From Neoroseomonas eburnea (GTDB lineage: Bacteria > Pseudomonadota > Alphaproteobacteria > Acetobacterales > Acetobacteraceae), in assembly GCF_018129005.1 (NCBI RefSeq), contig NZ_JAAEDL010000021.1:1-64000 (forward strand): a DNA stretch of 64,000 nucleotides. The letters run 5' to 3'. The stretch's first letter is position 1; the number at the start of each line of letters is the position of its first letter. The translations under genes and the position numbers were made by a program. This document shows, in pieces, positions 11,370 through 21,349 of the stretch. The notes beneath the pieces were generated by a model. That model ran no database searches. It was given only the letters and a program-made list of their open reading frames with translations, and was not told the origin of the DNA.

Positions 11370-11832
11370 CCGACGGCTCCTCCTCCATCCGTGCCAATCC
11401 TTCGCCCACGCGTTGCAGCACCGCGAGGCAGAGGGCGAGCTCCTCCTCCGGGATGCCGGCGAGGATCTCGGCGCGCACGACGCTGGCCTCGGCTTCGATG
11501 CGCTGCAGGACGGGGCGGGCGGCTTCGGTCAGATGAATGGTCTTGGCGCGGCGATCGCGCGGAGCGGCGCGGCGCTCGACAAAGCCCTGGGCTTCCAGCC
11601 AGTCGAGGGTGCGCACCAGGGTCGGCGCCTCGATGCGCAGCCGGGCGGCGAGGCCCTTCTGGGTGATGCCGTCGCCCCGCCGCGCGAGCGACAGAAGGAC
11701 CAGCCAGCGCGCCTCGGTCAGCCCGAAGGGCGCGATGCGCTGATCGAGCCGCGCGCGCCAGCGACGGGCGATCTGCCCGATCGCGACGCCAAGCTGCCAG
11801 CGTGTCTCGGCGAGGCTGTTGCCGTCCGGCAT
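11350..11832 (-). CDS. MarR-family transcriptional regulator
   Basis: A 160-residue winged-helix regulator. The recognition helix region GITQKGLAARLRIEAPTLVR is followed by the wing, with the conserved Asp-Arg of the family in APRDRRAKTIHLT. It heads the efflux operon and overlaps the adaptor gene, an arrangement in which MarR proteins usually repress their own operon and release DNA on binding an aromatic or lipophilic ligand. I could not pick out a convincing palindromic operator in the 168-bp upstream spacer by eye. Confidence 0.92.
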   Translation of the reverse strand: MPDGNSLAETRWQLGVAIGQIARRWRARLDQRIAPFGLTEARWLVLLSLARRGDGITQKGLAARLRIEAPTLVRTLDWLEAQGFVERRAAPRDRRAKTIHLTEAARPVLQRIEAEASVVRAEILAGIPEEELALCLAVLQRVGEGLARMEEEPSVGHRPP

Positions 11833-12000
11833 GGCGTCACGCTAGGCCCGGATCGGTTAGGTGGCAAATGAATAGGCGCACAACGACCTGGCGGCGCAGA
11901 GCCCGTTTGCGAATGTCGGCACGCGCGGCGGCCCCCTGGCCAAGCCGGGGCCCTCCCGCCTATCCATCGGCGATCAACTTCCTCTTCGGCGGCACAGACC

Positions 12001-12258
12001 ATGACAACCACCCCCTCCGGCCCCGTCCATCTCCGCTGGCGCGCTTCCGGCGCCGCGGCCGAGACCGAGGCCTTTCCCGACCTCGATGCCGCGCTCGATG
12101 CGGTGGAGGAACGCTGGGAGACGCTGCGCCACCAGGCGCCACAGATCCTGGATGCCCGTCGCATCCTGCTGATCACCACCGAGCAGCTCGAAGCCGCCAT
12201 GATCGAGGAAGAGGACGAGAGCGAGGCGGGCGGCCCGGACCCTGATCGCGAAGGCTGA
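12001..12258 (+). CDS. Small acidic hypothetical protein
   Basis: An 85-residue protein of unknown function, rich in Glu and Asp (AMIEEEDESEAGGPDPD near the C-terminus), with a single compact predicted domain and no signal peptide or membrane helix. The FPDLDAALDAVEERWETL stretch is an amphipathic helix. No strong Shine-Dalgarno is visible upstream of ATG 12001. Support comes from natural codon use and a perfect hairpin starting nine bases after the stop. It faces the MarR gene across a 168-bp spacer and converges with the CHAT gene. Confidence 0.55.
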   Translation: MTTTPSGPVHLRWRASGAAAETEAFPDLDAALDAVEERWETLRHQAPQILDARRILLITTEQLEAAMIEEEDESEAGGPDPDREG

Positions 12259-12266
12259 AGGCCGCA

Positions 12267-12299
12267 GCGGTTGCCGTGAGCCAGGCCCGCGGCAACCGC
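12267..12299 (+). terminator. Terminator-like hairpin after the small acidic protein
   Basis: A perfect 10-bp stem (GCGGTTGCCG at 12267-12276 pairing with 12290-12299) with a 13-nt loop begins nine bases after the stop at 12258. There is no T-run, so strength is uncertain. Confidence 0.5.
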
Positions 12300-12485
12300 C
12301 CGATGCTCGCGACCTGAACGGCGCGTGCCGCAGTGACCTGGGTGCACGGCCTCGCCGGCGGTTCACGCCGGATCCGGTTTCCTGGCGCGATTCCCGGTCG
12401 CCCCGGCTTACGATGACCACCCAGGCCTTTCGCTTTCGGGGGCATCCGCATCCGATCGGGTGATTCCGCCTGATCGGGATCCGCT

Positions 12486-15461
12486 TCAACCCCCCGACGG
12501 GCCCGCCGACGCCGTCTGCCCCGCTCGCCCCGATGGCCCGGGCCCGACCAGCCCGAAGCCGCCCCACAAGGCGGGATGCGAGCCGCCGGCCACGTTCCGC
12601 GCGAGGTCGAGCTGCGCACTCCGCAGCGCCTCGATCATGCCCTGGCCTTGCTGCAGGTTGCGCAGCGAATAGGCCACGATGCGGGTCGCCGCGGCGTCGT
12701 TGATGTACCAATGCGTGACCAGCAGCGACCGCGCGCCTGCGAAGAAGATGGATCGGGCCAGGCCGGAAAGGCTTTCCCCCGCTCCGCCGCCGCCGGAGTT
12801 GCACGCGGAGAGCACCACCACATCCGCGTCAAGCTCGATGTCGAGCAGCGTCCCCGCCAGCAGCAGCGCATTCGTGGCATCGGGCGCGCCGGGCGACGGC
12901 GAGGCGACGATCGCGGCCTCCTGAAGGCAGGACAGTTCGCCCGGCAACAGGCCGTGCGTCGCGAAGTGCAGCACCCGGAAATCGCGCAGCGATGCCCTGC
13001 GCACCGTATCGGCGGTGAAGGCACGCCCGGTCCGCTGGTCCCCCGGCCGTGCCCCCATGAGCTGCCCCGAGGCCTGCAATTCGAGCCCCGCCGTCGGCAG
13101 CGCCGGCAGCGCGGCAAGCAGACGCCCGCACTGCGCCGAGGCCGGGAAGGTGCGCGCGGCCTGCGCCACCGGCACGGGCAGCGGCGCGCCGAAGCCGAAC
13201 CAGGGCTGCGAGGCGCGAGACGGCCCCGCGCGCCGCAGCGCGACGAAGCTCGCCGGCGCCGGCACATGGCCGATGGGCAGGCGCGCGAGCAGGAAGGAGA
13301 CACCCTCATGCCCCGTCGGCGCCGGCGGCGGCGTATCGACCAGGACCCCGAAGGGAACGGAGAGGAGCTGCCCCGACGGCGCGACGATCAGCCGGCGCGC
13401 CCCGGCGAGCGGTCCCGCCACCTCGGCAAAGAGGGCGCGATAGATGCCGTGTGCCGCGGCGGCGTCGAAGGGCTTCTCGCCGTTGCCGTCCTCCAGGCTC
13501 GCCCGCAGCCGCTGGACCAGGGCATCCATCTGCGTCCCGGTCCCGCCGATAGGTCCGGCGGCGATCCGCCCGTCACGCAGCACGAAGCTCCAGCCCGCGC
13601 CCTCCGGGGGCAGGAAGACCGAGGCGAGCGCCTCGCCCGGTTCGAGCATCGCGAAGACCTCGGAGGCCGAAGCGACCGATTGCAGAAGTTGCGCGAAGCC
13701 CGGTGCGGCCGTCTGCGCGGCCTGGTCGGCCTCGATCAGCGCCTCCTGTGCTTCCGAGATCTGGCTGTCGAGATCCTGCACCGAGGGCCCGCCGCCCCGC
13801 CCCGCCGCGACCGAAGCCTCGTCGCGCGCACGATAGAGCGTGGCGAGGCGCCGACCGGCCTCGTCCCGCTGGCGGATCGCCGCGCCTGCGGCGGGGTTGC
13901 GCGCTGATTCGCTGAGCCGCGCCGCGGCACGGGCGATCTGCGTCGTGGTGATGCTCCCCTGCGCGAGCTGCGCGGCTTCGAAGGCTTCCGCGAGAAGCGT
14001 CTGCGAATCACCGCCGGCGCTGCGCGCGAAGGCATCCACGCAGGGGGCGATGGACTGGGCCGTGGTGCCTTCGCGCAGTTCGCGCAGCACCGCGGTGGCC
14101 TGGCGGCAGACGTTCAGGATCGCCCCGGCCGGCGCGCCGGCATCCGCGGCGGCAGCGGCTTCGAGCAGCAGCGTATCCGCATAGGGGCGGGAACGCGGTG
14201 CGCCGCGGGCGAAGCGGGCCGCGGCGCGCGTGAACTCCCCGCGCGCCCGGGCCGGCGCGCCGGCGCTGTCCGCCGCGGCGCCCGTGGTCCGGGCGACGCG
14301 CGCGGCGATCAGATCCGCCCCCGGCAGGCCGGGCGCGACGGCGGCGAGCTGCGCCGCCGCGGCGGAGGCAGCCTCCGCCTCCGCGATGCGGCCTTCGCTC
14401 CGGAGGACCGCCGCCCGGTTGCGCCGCACCTCCACCATGCCGACCACGGCGCGGGCCGCCAGCGGATCGACGATATTGGCGCCGGTCGCCAAGGTGGCGG
14501 CGCGGGAGCCCGCACCGCCGCTGCGCAGCTCGGGCGGCACTTCCCTGCCGTACAGCGCCTCCGCCTGCCCGAAGGCCGCGAGGGCGGCCTCCGCCTGCCG
14601 CCGGTTCGCCTCGTGCAGGCCCCGGTAGTGCTGGAGCTGGGCGCGCGCGAGCGGATCCGAGGCCCGGCCGGCGAGCGGCGCGGCCCGCGCGAAGAGCGCC
14701 TCCGCCTCGGGGTGGCGCCCCTGGTTCGAGAGCTGCAGCGCGAGCCGGATCATCGGCCCGAAACTGTCGGGCGCGCCGGCACCGAGCATCCTTTCCTGCG
14801 CGCCGAGCGCCGCGCGATAGGCGGTCTCGGCGGCGACGAAGCGCTCGGCCTGGTTGGCTTCCCGGCCGAGGGTCATGAGCTGTTCGAAGCGCGCCAGGTC
14901 GTTCGCGCCGAAGGCTTCACGCGAGAGGCGCGCCGCCATCATGTCGAGCGCAGCGGATGGCGGCAGCGCCCCCTCCGGGCTGGCGAGGCCGGCGAGGATC
15001 CCGATGGCGCGCTCCGCCGCCGGCAGGGCCGGCAGCACCCCGTCCGCCTCGTAGGCATTCCCGCCGGCGGTCGCCACCAGGGCAAAGGCCGGCCAGCCGC
15101 CGACATGCCGCCGACAATTCATCACGGCGGCCGGCTGGCCGCCGAGCACGGTGGTCGGCGTCGGCGCATCGCATGACATGCGGCCCGCCTGCGCCGTCGT
15201 GGCCCTCGCGGCGAGTTCGGGCACCGGGGCACCGGCCACCTGCCGCACCCGCGCCGAGGGTGACTCCCACGCCCCGCAGAAGACCTCCGCGCCGCCGCCG
15301 CTGCGCAGCATCCGGCAGGCCTCGCCACGGGCATTGCTGCCGATCGCCACGGCCGTGGCCGCGGTGGCGGAGCTGCCGCCGGGCACATAGGCCTCGGGCG
15401 GCGGCCTGACGCAGCCGGCCAGCAGCAGGGCCAGGGCGGCGGACCGGAAGCATGCGCGCAT
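12486..15461 (-). CDS. CHAT-domain (caspase-like) lipoprotein with TPR-like repeats
   Basis: A 991-residue protein beginning with a lipoprotein signal (MRACFRSAALALLLAGC), so it should be lipid-anchored outside the cytoplasmic membrane. The middle (about 190-560) is Ala-rich helical repeat of TPR character (AAETAYRAALGAQERML, PEAEALFARAAPLA). The C-terminal third is a CHAT peptidase domain: catalytic His836 in VLHFATHGLLPGE and Cys887 in VVLSACNSGGGG, both intact, followed by LARSIFFAGARSLLVTHW. CHAT proteins are caspase/separase relatives. Its ATG 15461 shares one base with the stop of the TpsA-like gene (TGATG), so it is translationally coupled to a two-partner secretion system. A processing, surveillance or toxin role for the protease is inference. 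Confidence 0.88.
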   Translation of the reverse strand: MRACFRSAALALLLAGCVRPPPEAYVPGGSSATAATAVAIGSNARGEACRMLRSGGGAEVFCGAWESPSARVRQVAGAPVPELAARATTAQAGRMSCDAPTPTTVLGGQPAAVMNCRRHVGGWPAFALVATAGGNAYEADGVLPALPAAERAIGILAGLASPEGALPPSAALDMMAARLSREAFGANDLARFEQLMTLGREANQAERFVAAETAYRAALGAQERMLGAGAPDSFGPMIRLALQLSNQGRHPEAEALFARAAPLAGRASDPLARAQLQHYRGLHEANRRQAEAALAAFGQAEALYGREVPPELRSGGAGSRAATLATGANIVDPLAARAVVGMVEVRRNRAAVLRSEGRIAEAEAASAAAAQLAAVAPGLPGADLIAARVARTTGAAADSAGAPARARGEFTRAAARFARGAPRSRPYADTLLLEAAAAADAGAPAGAILNVCRQATAVLRELREGTTAQSIAPCVDAFARSAGGDSQTLLAEAFEAAQLAQGSITTTQIARAAARLSESARNPAAGAAIRQRDEAGRRLATLYRARDEASVAAGRGGGPSVQDLDSQISEAQEALIEADQAAQTAAPGFAQLLQSVASASEVFAMLEPGEALASVFLPPEGAGWSFVLRDGRIAAGPIGGTGTQMDALVQRLRASLEDGNGEKPFDAAAAHGIYRALFAEVAGPLAGARRLIVAPSGQLLSVPFGVLVDTPPPAPTGHEGVSFLLARLPIGHVPAPASFVALRRAGPSRASQPWFGFGAPLPVPVAQAARTFPASAQCGRLLAALPALPTAGLELQASGQLMGARPGDQRTGRAFTADTVRRASLRDFRVLHFATHGLLPGELSCLQEAAIVASPSPGAPDATNALLLAGTLLDIELDADVVVLSACNSGGGGAGESLSGLARSIFFAGARSLLVTHWYINDAAATRIVAYSLRNLQQGQGMIEALRSAQLDLARNVAGGSHPALWGGFGLVGPGPSGRAGQTASAGPSGG

Positions 15462-18400
15462 CAGTAGTCTCCGCCACGGATGTCGGGGGGAGCGAGCTCG
15501 CTCTCCTCGGTCGGGTCGCGGGTCGGCTGGAGGCTGAGATCTGGCGTCGGCGGCCGCAGCTGGTCGACCGCCGCGAGGAGCAGCGCCGGGTCGAGCACCG
15601 CGAGCACCGCCGCAGGGTTGGCGAGCGGCAGCGGAACCAGCGGAACGCCGCAGATCGATGCGCCGATCGGGCAGGCGTTGAAGGTGAAGTCCTCCATCTG
15701 CGGCGGCGGGTCGGGCAGCAGCGTGCCGCCCGCATCGGCGCGGCGGCCGCGGGCGGCTGCGGCCGGGCCGGCGATGCCGGCGATGGTGCCGGTCAGCGCC
15801 GCCCCGCGGCCGCCCTGCACGAGCAGCCCCCCCGCATCCAGCGCGCCCTGGGCAAAGCCCGTCGATCCGAGGTCGATCCGCACGTCGGCCGTGCGCGCAT
15901 CGAGCCCGCCGAAGGTGACGGTAGGGCTGACGATCAGCAGCGCATTGCCGGTGCTGGCGATGCCGGCGAGGTTCGCCGCAAGCGAGGCCTCGATCACGAT
16001 GTTGCCGGCCGCCGCGGCGAGCCCCGCCAGCGTCACGGCAGGCGCCCGCAGCAACAGCGAGCCGCTGCGGGCGATGGCGGAGAAGCCGTTCACCGTCAGC
16101 GCGGTGCCGGCGAGCAGCGAGGTCGTCGCGCCGGTGACCGTGCCATCCACCAGCAGCTCGCCGCCAGTCACATCGATCACCAGCGCGCCGCCGGCGGAGA
16201 CGGTCGTTCCTCCGGGAACGCTGAGCAGCGGACCCTGGCTCAAGAGGCGGAAATCGCCGCCGGCCTCGAAGCCGGCCAGAATCGTCACGGCGTTGCCGGG
16301 ATTCTCGAGCAGCGTCGTGCCACCCGAAGCGCCGGTCAGCGTGCCGACGACGAGGTCGGCCCCGGCCTCCTGCGCGATGGTCGTCAGGCTGCGCAGGTCG
16401 AGAGTGCCCGGGATGGTCAGTGCCGCCGCGATCGTCAGGCCGTCCGCCGTGGTCGTCAGCGCGCCGTCGAAGGTCGTCGCACCGAGGCGCAGCGTCTGGA
16501 AGGACATGCGCGAGAGCGTCTCGGCGGTGACGCCGAATTCCGCCGCGTTCGGCGTCGCGATCGGAATTCGCATCGGCGTCACGGCGAAGGGCGCGATCTC
16601 GACGAGGGCCGCGGTGACGAGGGCATCGGGCTCCACCTCGAGCGCGCCCACGCGGAAGGAGGCGCGGCCCGCATCGCCGGTCGCCGTGATCGCAGCACCC
16701 TCGGCGATCAGGACCGTCCCGCCGGTGCGCAGCCCGATGGTGCCCGCGGTCCCCAGGGTCTCGTAGCTCGGCCCGGTTTCGACCAGCAGGTCGTTCAGCC
16801 CGTTGTCGAGGAGGAAATCGCCGGCCACCTCGAAGGAGCTGAGCGTCTGGATCGCGTTGGCCGAACTGCCGAGCAGCGCGTCGCCACCCGAGGTGACGAA
16901 GATCGAGCCGGTCGTGATCCCGCCCGCGGTCTGCGTGATGCCGCCCTGCCCTGCCTCCAGGATGACGGCCCCGCCGGGGGCGGAGACATTGCCGGCCAGG
17001 CTCAGCGCGCCGGGCAGCGAAGGATCGACCGAGCCGGATTCGCCCATCGCCGCCGCGAGCCGGACGAGATTCGCCGCCAGCGCGTCGACCGTCACGCTGC
17101 CTGCCGCGGTGAGCGCCAGGTTCCCCGAGGCGGTCAGCGACACCAGCCCGAAACCCTCTGCGGCCGTGGCGAGGATCGGCGCCGCGACGGTGAGGTCCCC
17201 GCCCACCACATCGATGCCGATGATCGCGTTGCCGCCGCTTTCCACGGTGACCGGCCCCGCGACCGTCAGGCTCCCGGTGTTGCGCAGGTAGATCTGGTCG
17301 CCCGCCGTGAGTTCCGCGACCGTGCCGATCCTGTTGTCGCCGGCAAGGTTGATGCCGGAATCCGTCGTCACCGCGAGCTGCGCCGTCTCGATGACGGAGG
17401 GCGCGGACTGGGTGACGCCGGTCAGGGGTTCGAGGGTCAGGCCGCCGCCCACGCGCACCAGCCCGCTGACCGTGAGCGGCGCCCCGACATCGCTGAGTTC
17501 GGTGCTGCGCAGCAGGAAGTCGCCGGCGACGTCGGAATCGGCCAGCGTGCCGACCTGGTTGCCCGGCATCGTGTCCACGGGCACGAGGCCGAGCAGCGCG
17601 CTGCCCGTCGTGCGGACCTGCAGCGTCCCGGCCCGGATGGAGCCGGTCTGGCTGATCCCGCCCGCCCCGGCCTGCAGGTCGACGACCTCGGTGCTCGAGA
17701 TGGCCGGCCCGCCCGTGCTGAAGCCGCCGTTGATCAGGATGGCATTGCCCGCCACGATCGAGACGCCTGCGCCGCCTTCCGCGTCGCGCAGCGCGGCGTT
17801 CGTGTCGAGCAGCACATTGCCCGCCTGCGCCGCCAGGCTGATGCCCTGGAAGCCGTCGATCACCGTGTCTGTCGTGATGCTGCCGCCGGCGACGGCGGTG
17901 AGCGCATTGCCGCCGCCGATGAACTGCCCGCCCCCGAGGAACATGTCGCCCGTGCGCGCGAACAGGTCCAGCGCGCCTGCGGACTGCAGGCCCGCGTTGA
18001 TCGTCAGGTTCCGGCCGGCATCGAGCGTCAGCGCGCCGTCCCCCGTGATCGGCGCATTGATGGCGATGTCCCGGCCCGCATCGAGCGTCAGCCCGCCGCC
18101 GACGCGGTTGATGGCGGCGTTGACCGTGATGTCGTTGGACGCTTCCAGGATGACGTCGCCGGTCAGCGACTCGAACTGTGAAGGGTAGAGGAAGGCGTTG
18201 TCCGGCGGGTCCTCGGCGCCGAGCACGTTGCCGGTGAGGCTCGCCTGGTCGGCTCCGGGCAGGGTGTCGTTCTCGGCGATGATCGTCAGGTCGACCGGGT
18301 CGATCAGGATGGTGCCGGGGGCGCCTGCCGGCGCACCCGTGTCGATGCTGCCGAGCACCAGCAGCCCGCCTTGGCCCGAGACCTCCACGAAGCCGCCATC

Positions 18401-19597
18401 GCCGCCCTGCGGGCCACCACGCGCCGAGATGGTCCCGCCATGGGCCGTGTAGTCCGCGGAATTGACGATGACGGTGCCACCCTGGCCTCGCCCGGTCGCG
18501 TCCGCCCGTACGGTCGCGCCCTGTACGATGCCCGCGCGGCGGGCGAGACGCGGATTCGCCGCGCCGCGCAGCGTGGTGCCGACCGCGACCTCGCCGCCGC
18601 CGGCCTCGCCGGAGGCGTCCACCCGGGCACCCCGATCGATCAGCACGCGATCGGCGACCACCTCGATGCGCCCGCCACGGGTGCCGGAGGCGGTGCCGAC
18701 GGCGCGCACCTCGCCTTCGACCCGCACGGCACCGCCGGTGCCGGAGATGGTGATCTGCCCTGCCCGCCCCGTCGTCGCATCCGTGTCGGCCGAGATGCGG
18801 CCGCCGGCGCGCACCAGGTCCTGCACGATGCCGTCCGCCGCCGCGGCGGTGATCTGCACCGTGCCGCCCACCGCCTCGATCACGCCGGTGTTGGTCACCA
18901 GCGCGGCGCCGCCCGAGGGGGCCTGGCGCACGGCGCCGGTGACCTCGATGGAGAGCAGGCCGTCGCCGTAGAGATCGACGACATGCGTCTCGGCGCCTGC
19001 CAGCGAGACGCGCCCCAGCCGCGCGCTGATGGTGCCGCGATTGGCGACCTGCGGCGCGACCAGCGCGGCGAGCCCGGTCTCGCGCACGGTGATGGTCCCG
19101 GCGTTCTCGATGCGCGCATCGGGCCGCCCGGCCTGGTCGAACACCATCCTGCCGGCGAGGAAGTTCTCGTTGGTGATATTGGCCGAGGAGACGACGAGGC
19201 CCGCCGCATTCACCTGCGCTCCCTGGGTGAAGACGACGCCGGACTGGTTGACGATGGCGATCTGCCCATTCGCGGTGATGCGCCCCGCGATCACCGAGGG
19301 GTCGGGCGTGGTCACGCGGTTCAGCGTCACGGAGGACGTGCCGGGCTGCTGGAAGCGGACATGGTGGTCCTGCCCGATGTTGAAGCTGCGCCATTCGACG
19401 ATGCCGCGCTGCTGCGCCTGGTTCACGACCGTCTGCGCCGTGCCCTGCTGCACGGTGATGCCGCCGGCGACGACGCGGTCGAGCACCGGCGCGGTGTTGG
19501 GCGCGAGGGTCTGGGCGGCAGCCGCGACGGGCAGCACCAGCGCCGTTCCGGCCAGGAGGACGGATCGGAAGCGAGGAAGTCCCTGCATCGTCGTCAC
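15461..19597 (-). CDS. Filamentous-haemagglutinin-type TpsA exoprotein
   Basis: A 1378-residue secreted beta-helix protein. A Sec signal (LLAGTALVLPVAAAAQT) precedes the TPS domain, about residues 30-250, with its standard landmarks: VEWRSFNIGQDHHVRFQQP, ITANGQIAIVNQSGVVF, and the AGLVVSSANITNENFLAG strand. The remainder is degenerate beta-strand repeats rich in Thr, Gly and Leu (for example AGTALTVNGFSAIA). It would cross the outer membrane through the TpsB protein encoded 6 bp upstream and act as an adhesin or surface fibre. The C-terminus holds a Pro-rich segment (TLLPDPPPQMEDF) and two Cys (ACPIGASICG), a common tail in this class. The next gene, the CHAT lipoprotein, is coupled by TGATG. 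Confidence 0.92.
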   Translation of the reverse strand: MTTMQGLPRFRSVLLAGTALVLPVAAAAQTLAPNTAPVLDRVVAGGITVQQGTAQTVVNQAQQRGIVEWRSFNIGQDHHVRFQQPGTSSVTLNRVTTPDPSVIAGRITANGQIAIVNQSGVVFTQGAQVNAAGLVVSSANITNENFLAGRMVFDQAGRPDARIENAGTITVRETGLAALVAPQVANRGTISARLGRVSLAGAETHVVDLYGDGLLSIEVTGAVRQAPSGGAALVTNTGVIEAVGGTVQITAAAADGIVQDLVRAGGRISADTDATTGRAGQITISGTGGAVRVEGEVRAVGTASGTRGGRIEVVADRVLIDRGARVDASGEAGGGEVAVGTTLRGAANPRLARRAGIVQGATVRADATGRGQGGTVIVNSADYTAHGGTISARGGPQGGDGGFVEVSGQGGLLVLGSIDTGAPAGAPGTILIDPVDLTIIAENDTLPGADQASLTGNVLGAEDPPDNAFLYPSQFESLTGDVILEASNDITVNAAINRVGGGLTLDAGRDIAINAPITGDGALTLDAGRNLTINAGLQSAGALDLFARTGDMFLGGGQFIGGGNALTAVAGGSITTDTVIDGFQGISLAAQAGNVLLDTNAALRDAEGGAGVSIVAGNAILINGGFSTGGPAISSTEVVDLQAGAGGISQTGSIRAGTLQVRTTGSALLGLVPVDTMPGNQVGTLADSDVAGDFLLRSTELSDVGAPLTVSGLVRVGGGLTLEPLTGVTQSAPSVIETAQLAVTTDSGINLAGDNRIGTVAELTAGDQIYLRNTGSLTVAGPVTVESGGNAIIGIDVVGGDLTVAAPILATAAEGFGLVSLTASGNLALTAAGSVTVDALAANLVRLAAAMGESGSVDPSLPGALSLAGNVSAPGGAVILEAGQGGITQTAGGITTGSIFVTSGGDALLGSSANAIQTLSSFEVAGDFLLDNGLNDLLVETGPSYETLGTAGTIGLRTGGTVLIAEGAAITATGDAGRASFRVGALEVEPDALVTAALVEIAPFAVTPMRIPIATPNAAEFGVTAETLSRMSFQTLRLGATTFDGALTTTADGLTIAAALTIPGTLDLRSLTTIAQEAGADLVVGTLTGASGGTTLLENPGNAVTILAGFEAGGDFRLLSQGPLLSVPGGTTVSAGGALVIDVTGGELLVDGTVTGATTSLLAGTALTVNGFSAIARSGSLLLRAPAVTLAGLAAAAGNIVIEASLAANLAGIASTGNALLIVSPTVTFGGLDARTADVRIDLGSTGFAQGALDAGGLLVQGGRGAALTGTIAGIAGPAAAARGRRADAGGTLLPDPPPQMEDFTFNACPIGASICGVPLVPLPLANPAAVLAVLDPALLLAAVDQLRPPTPDLSLQPTRDPTEESELAPPDIRGGDY

Positions 19598-19603
19598 TCC
19601 CGG

Positions 19604-21349
19604 TCAGAAACGGAACAGCACGCGCCAGTAGAAGGCGTCGGTCTTCAGCTCCTCGCTGCCGGCGCCGTTCGGCCGGCGCTCGAAGCGTCGCACACCCTCG
19701 AGCTGGACTTCCGCGTTCCGTGTCACACCGAAGCGGGCTCCGAGGCCGGCGGAGGAAATCCGGCGGTCCGGGTCGAGCGGCTGGTTCTCCCAGGTCTCGC
19801 CCCAGTCGTAGAAAGCGTAGAAGACAGGATCGACGGGGACGGTCTGGCCGAAGATCGGCACCTCATAGGCGACGGAGAGCTGCAGTTCCGCCGTCGCCGC
19901 GAGCGCGCTGTCGCCCGTGACCTCGCCGGCATAGTAGCCGCGCCCGAGCCGCGAGCCGCCGAGGTAGAACTTCTCCGCCTGCGGCAGGATGTCGTTCGAC
20001 CACTGTCCGGCCACGATGCCCAGCACGGAGACGGTCGCCCCCGACCAGGGGGAGAACAGGGCCTGGGTGCGGCTGAGCTCGAAGGTGATCTTGGTGAAGT
20101 CGGTCTGCGCTCCCACCCGGCTCAGCGAGGCGCTGCCGCTCGCGCTGGCGCCGAGCCCGGAAAGGCCCTGATGCAGCCGCAATGAGGCGACATTCACGGC
20201 CGAACGTTCATCGCCGAGCAACCGGTCGTAGATCGCCCATTCGCCGCCGACGCGCAGCACGCGCAGCGAATCCTGGCTCAGCACCTGGTCGCCGAAGGGG
20301 CTGTCCTCCAGCTTGATCTCGGTCTCGACGAGATCGAATGCCGCCGCCAGGGTCAGGCTCTGCTGCCGGCGGCGGATGAGCGGATAGGCGACGGAGATGC
20401 CGGCCACCGAGGTCGTGCCCTGGTAGCCGATGTCGCGCAGCGGTGCCGCGGGCGTCGTCTCGCCCGTGCCGGCATAGAGCCGCACCCTCGTGCCCTGGCC
20501 GCCGACGAAGAACTCCGTCGAGGCCTGGCCGTACACGGATGTCCGGCCATTGGCGTAGTAGAGTTGCAGTTCCGTCCGCTCCGCGAGGGAGGTGAAGGAG
20601 TTGAACTGCACCGCGGCCATGCCCTGCTGCGTGCCGGTCAGGCGGTAGGCGCGGTTGTCGGCGGCGATGTAGCCGGTGACCGCCTGCCGCCCGACCTGCG
20701 CGACGAGGCTGAGCGCCCCGGGCGTCGTGCCGGCCGGGCGCAGCACCGCGCGCATGGTCACGCCGGGCATGTCCTCGACCAGCAGCAGCCAGCGTTCGAG
20801 CGTCGCGGTATCGATCGGCCGCACGCCGCGCAGGTTCTCGAGGAAGCGCAGGACCTGCGTGCCGGCGGGGCCGATGTCCCCGTCGAGCCTCACCTCGACG
20901 ATCTCGGCCTCGCCGACGGTCAGCCGCAGCCGGCCGTCGCGCTCGACCACGGCATCGACGACGGTGAAGACGTAGCCGGCGTCGCGATAGAGGTTGAGGA
21001 TGGCAACGCGCGCCTCCTCCACCCTCTGGAGCGGCACGACGCCGGTCATGGGACCGATTGCCGTTTCGATCCGCGCCGGCGGGAAAGCCGTCGCGCCTTC
21101 GACCGCGACGGAGGTGATGGTGACGGTTCTCGCGAGAGCCGGGTCCTGCGATGCCGCGGGCGCGGGACCCCTGGGCGTGCCCGGGCCGACGCGCGGCTGC
21201 GTCGAAGGCGCGATTTCCGGCACGCGCGTCCCCTGCGGAGGAATGACGGCGCCTGCCGGGCCTTGAGCCTGAGAGGGGCGAGGCAAGCTGAAGACCAGGG
21301 CGGCGAGGAGGACGACCACCATCTTCGAAACGCCACGAGGTTGACACAT
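19604..21349 (-). CDS. ShlB/FhaC/HecB-family outer-membrane transporter (TpsB)
   Basis: A 581-residue Omp85-superfamily pore that secretes the TpsA partner. After a signal peptide (MVVVLLAALVFSLPRPSQAQ) and a Pro-rich linker come two POTRA domains: the first around residues 75-145 (ITSVAVEGATAFPPARIE, GYVFTVVDAVVE) and the second around 150-225. A 16-strand barrel follows, with the conserved LGRGYYAGEVTGDSALA region near 470. The chain ends in Phe (LFRF), the usual outer-membrane assembly signal. ATG 21349 is used; an internal ATG at 21322 would still keep the signal peptide. It is the first gene of the tpsB-tpsA-CHAT unit. Confidence 0.93.
   Translation of the reverse strand: MCQPRGVSKMVVVLLAALVFSLPRPSQAQGPAGAVIPPQGTRVPEIAPSTQPRVGPGTPRGPAPAASQDPALARTVTITSVAVEGATAFPPARIETAIGPMTGVVPLQRVEEARVAILNLYRDAGYVFTVVDAVVERDGRLRLTVGEAEIVEVRLDGDIGPAGTQVLRFLENLRGVRPIDTATLERWLLLVEDMPGVTMRAVLRPAGTTPGALSLVAQVGRQAVTGYIAADNRAYRLTGTQQGMAAVQFNSFTSLAERTELQLYYANGRTSVYGQASTEFFVGGQGTRVRLYAGTGETTPAAPLRDIGYQGTTSVAGISVAYPLIRRRQQSLTLAAAFDLVETEIKLEDSPFGDQVLSQDSLRVLRVGGEWAIYDRLLGDERSAVNVASLRLHQGLSGLGASASGSASLSRVGAQTDFTKITFELSRTQALFSPWSGATVSVLGIVAGQWSNDILPQAEKFYLGGSRLGRGYYAGEVTGDSALAATAELQLSVAYEVPIFGQTVPVDPVFYAFYDWGETWENQPLDPDRRISSAGLGARFGVTRNAEVQLEGVRRFERRPNGAGSEELKTDAFYWRVLFRF

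Noticed and set aside
12486-19394. One 2302-residue minus-strand frame spanning the CHAT and TpsA regions
   Set aside because: Only the part after 15461 is a sensible protein. The upstream part is an Arg-rich shadow of the TpsA frame that happens to lack stops in GC-rich DNA.
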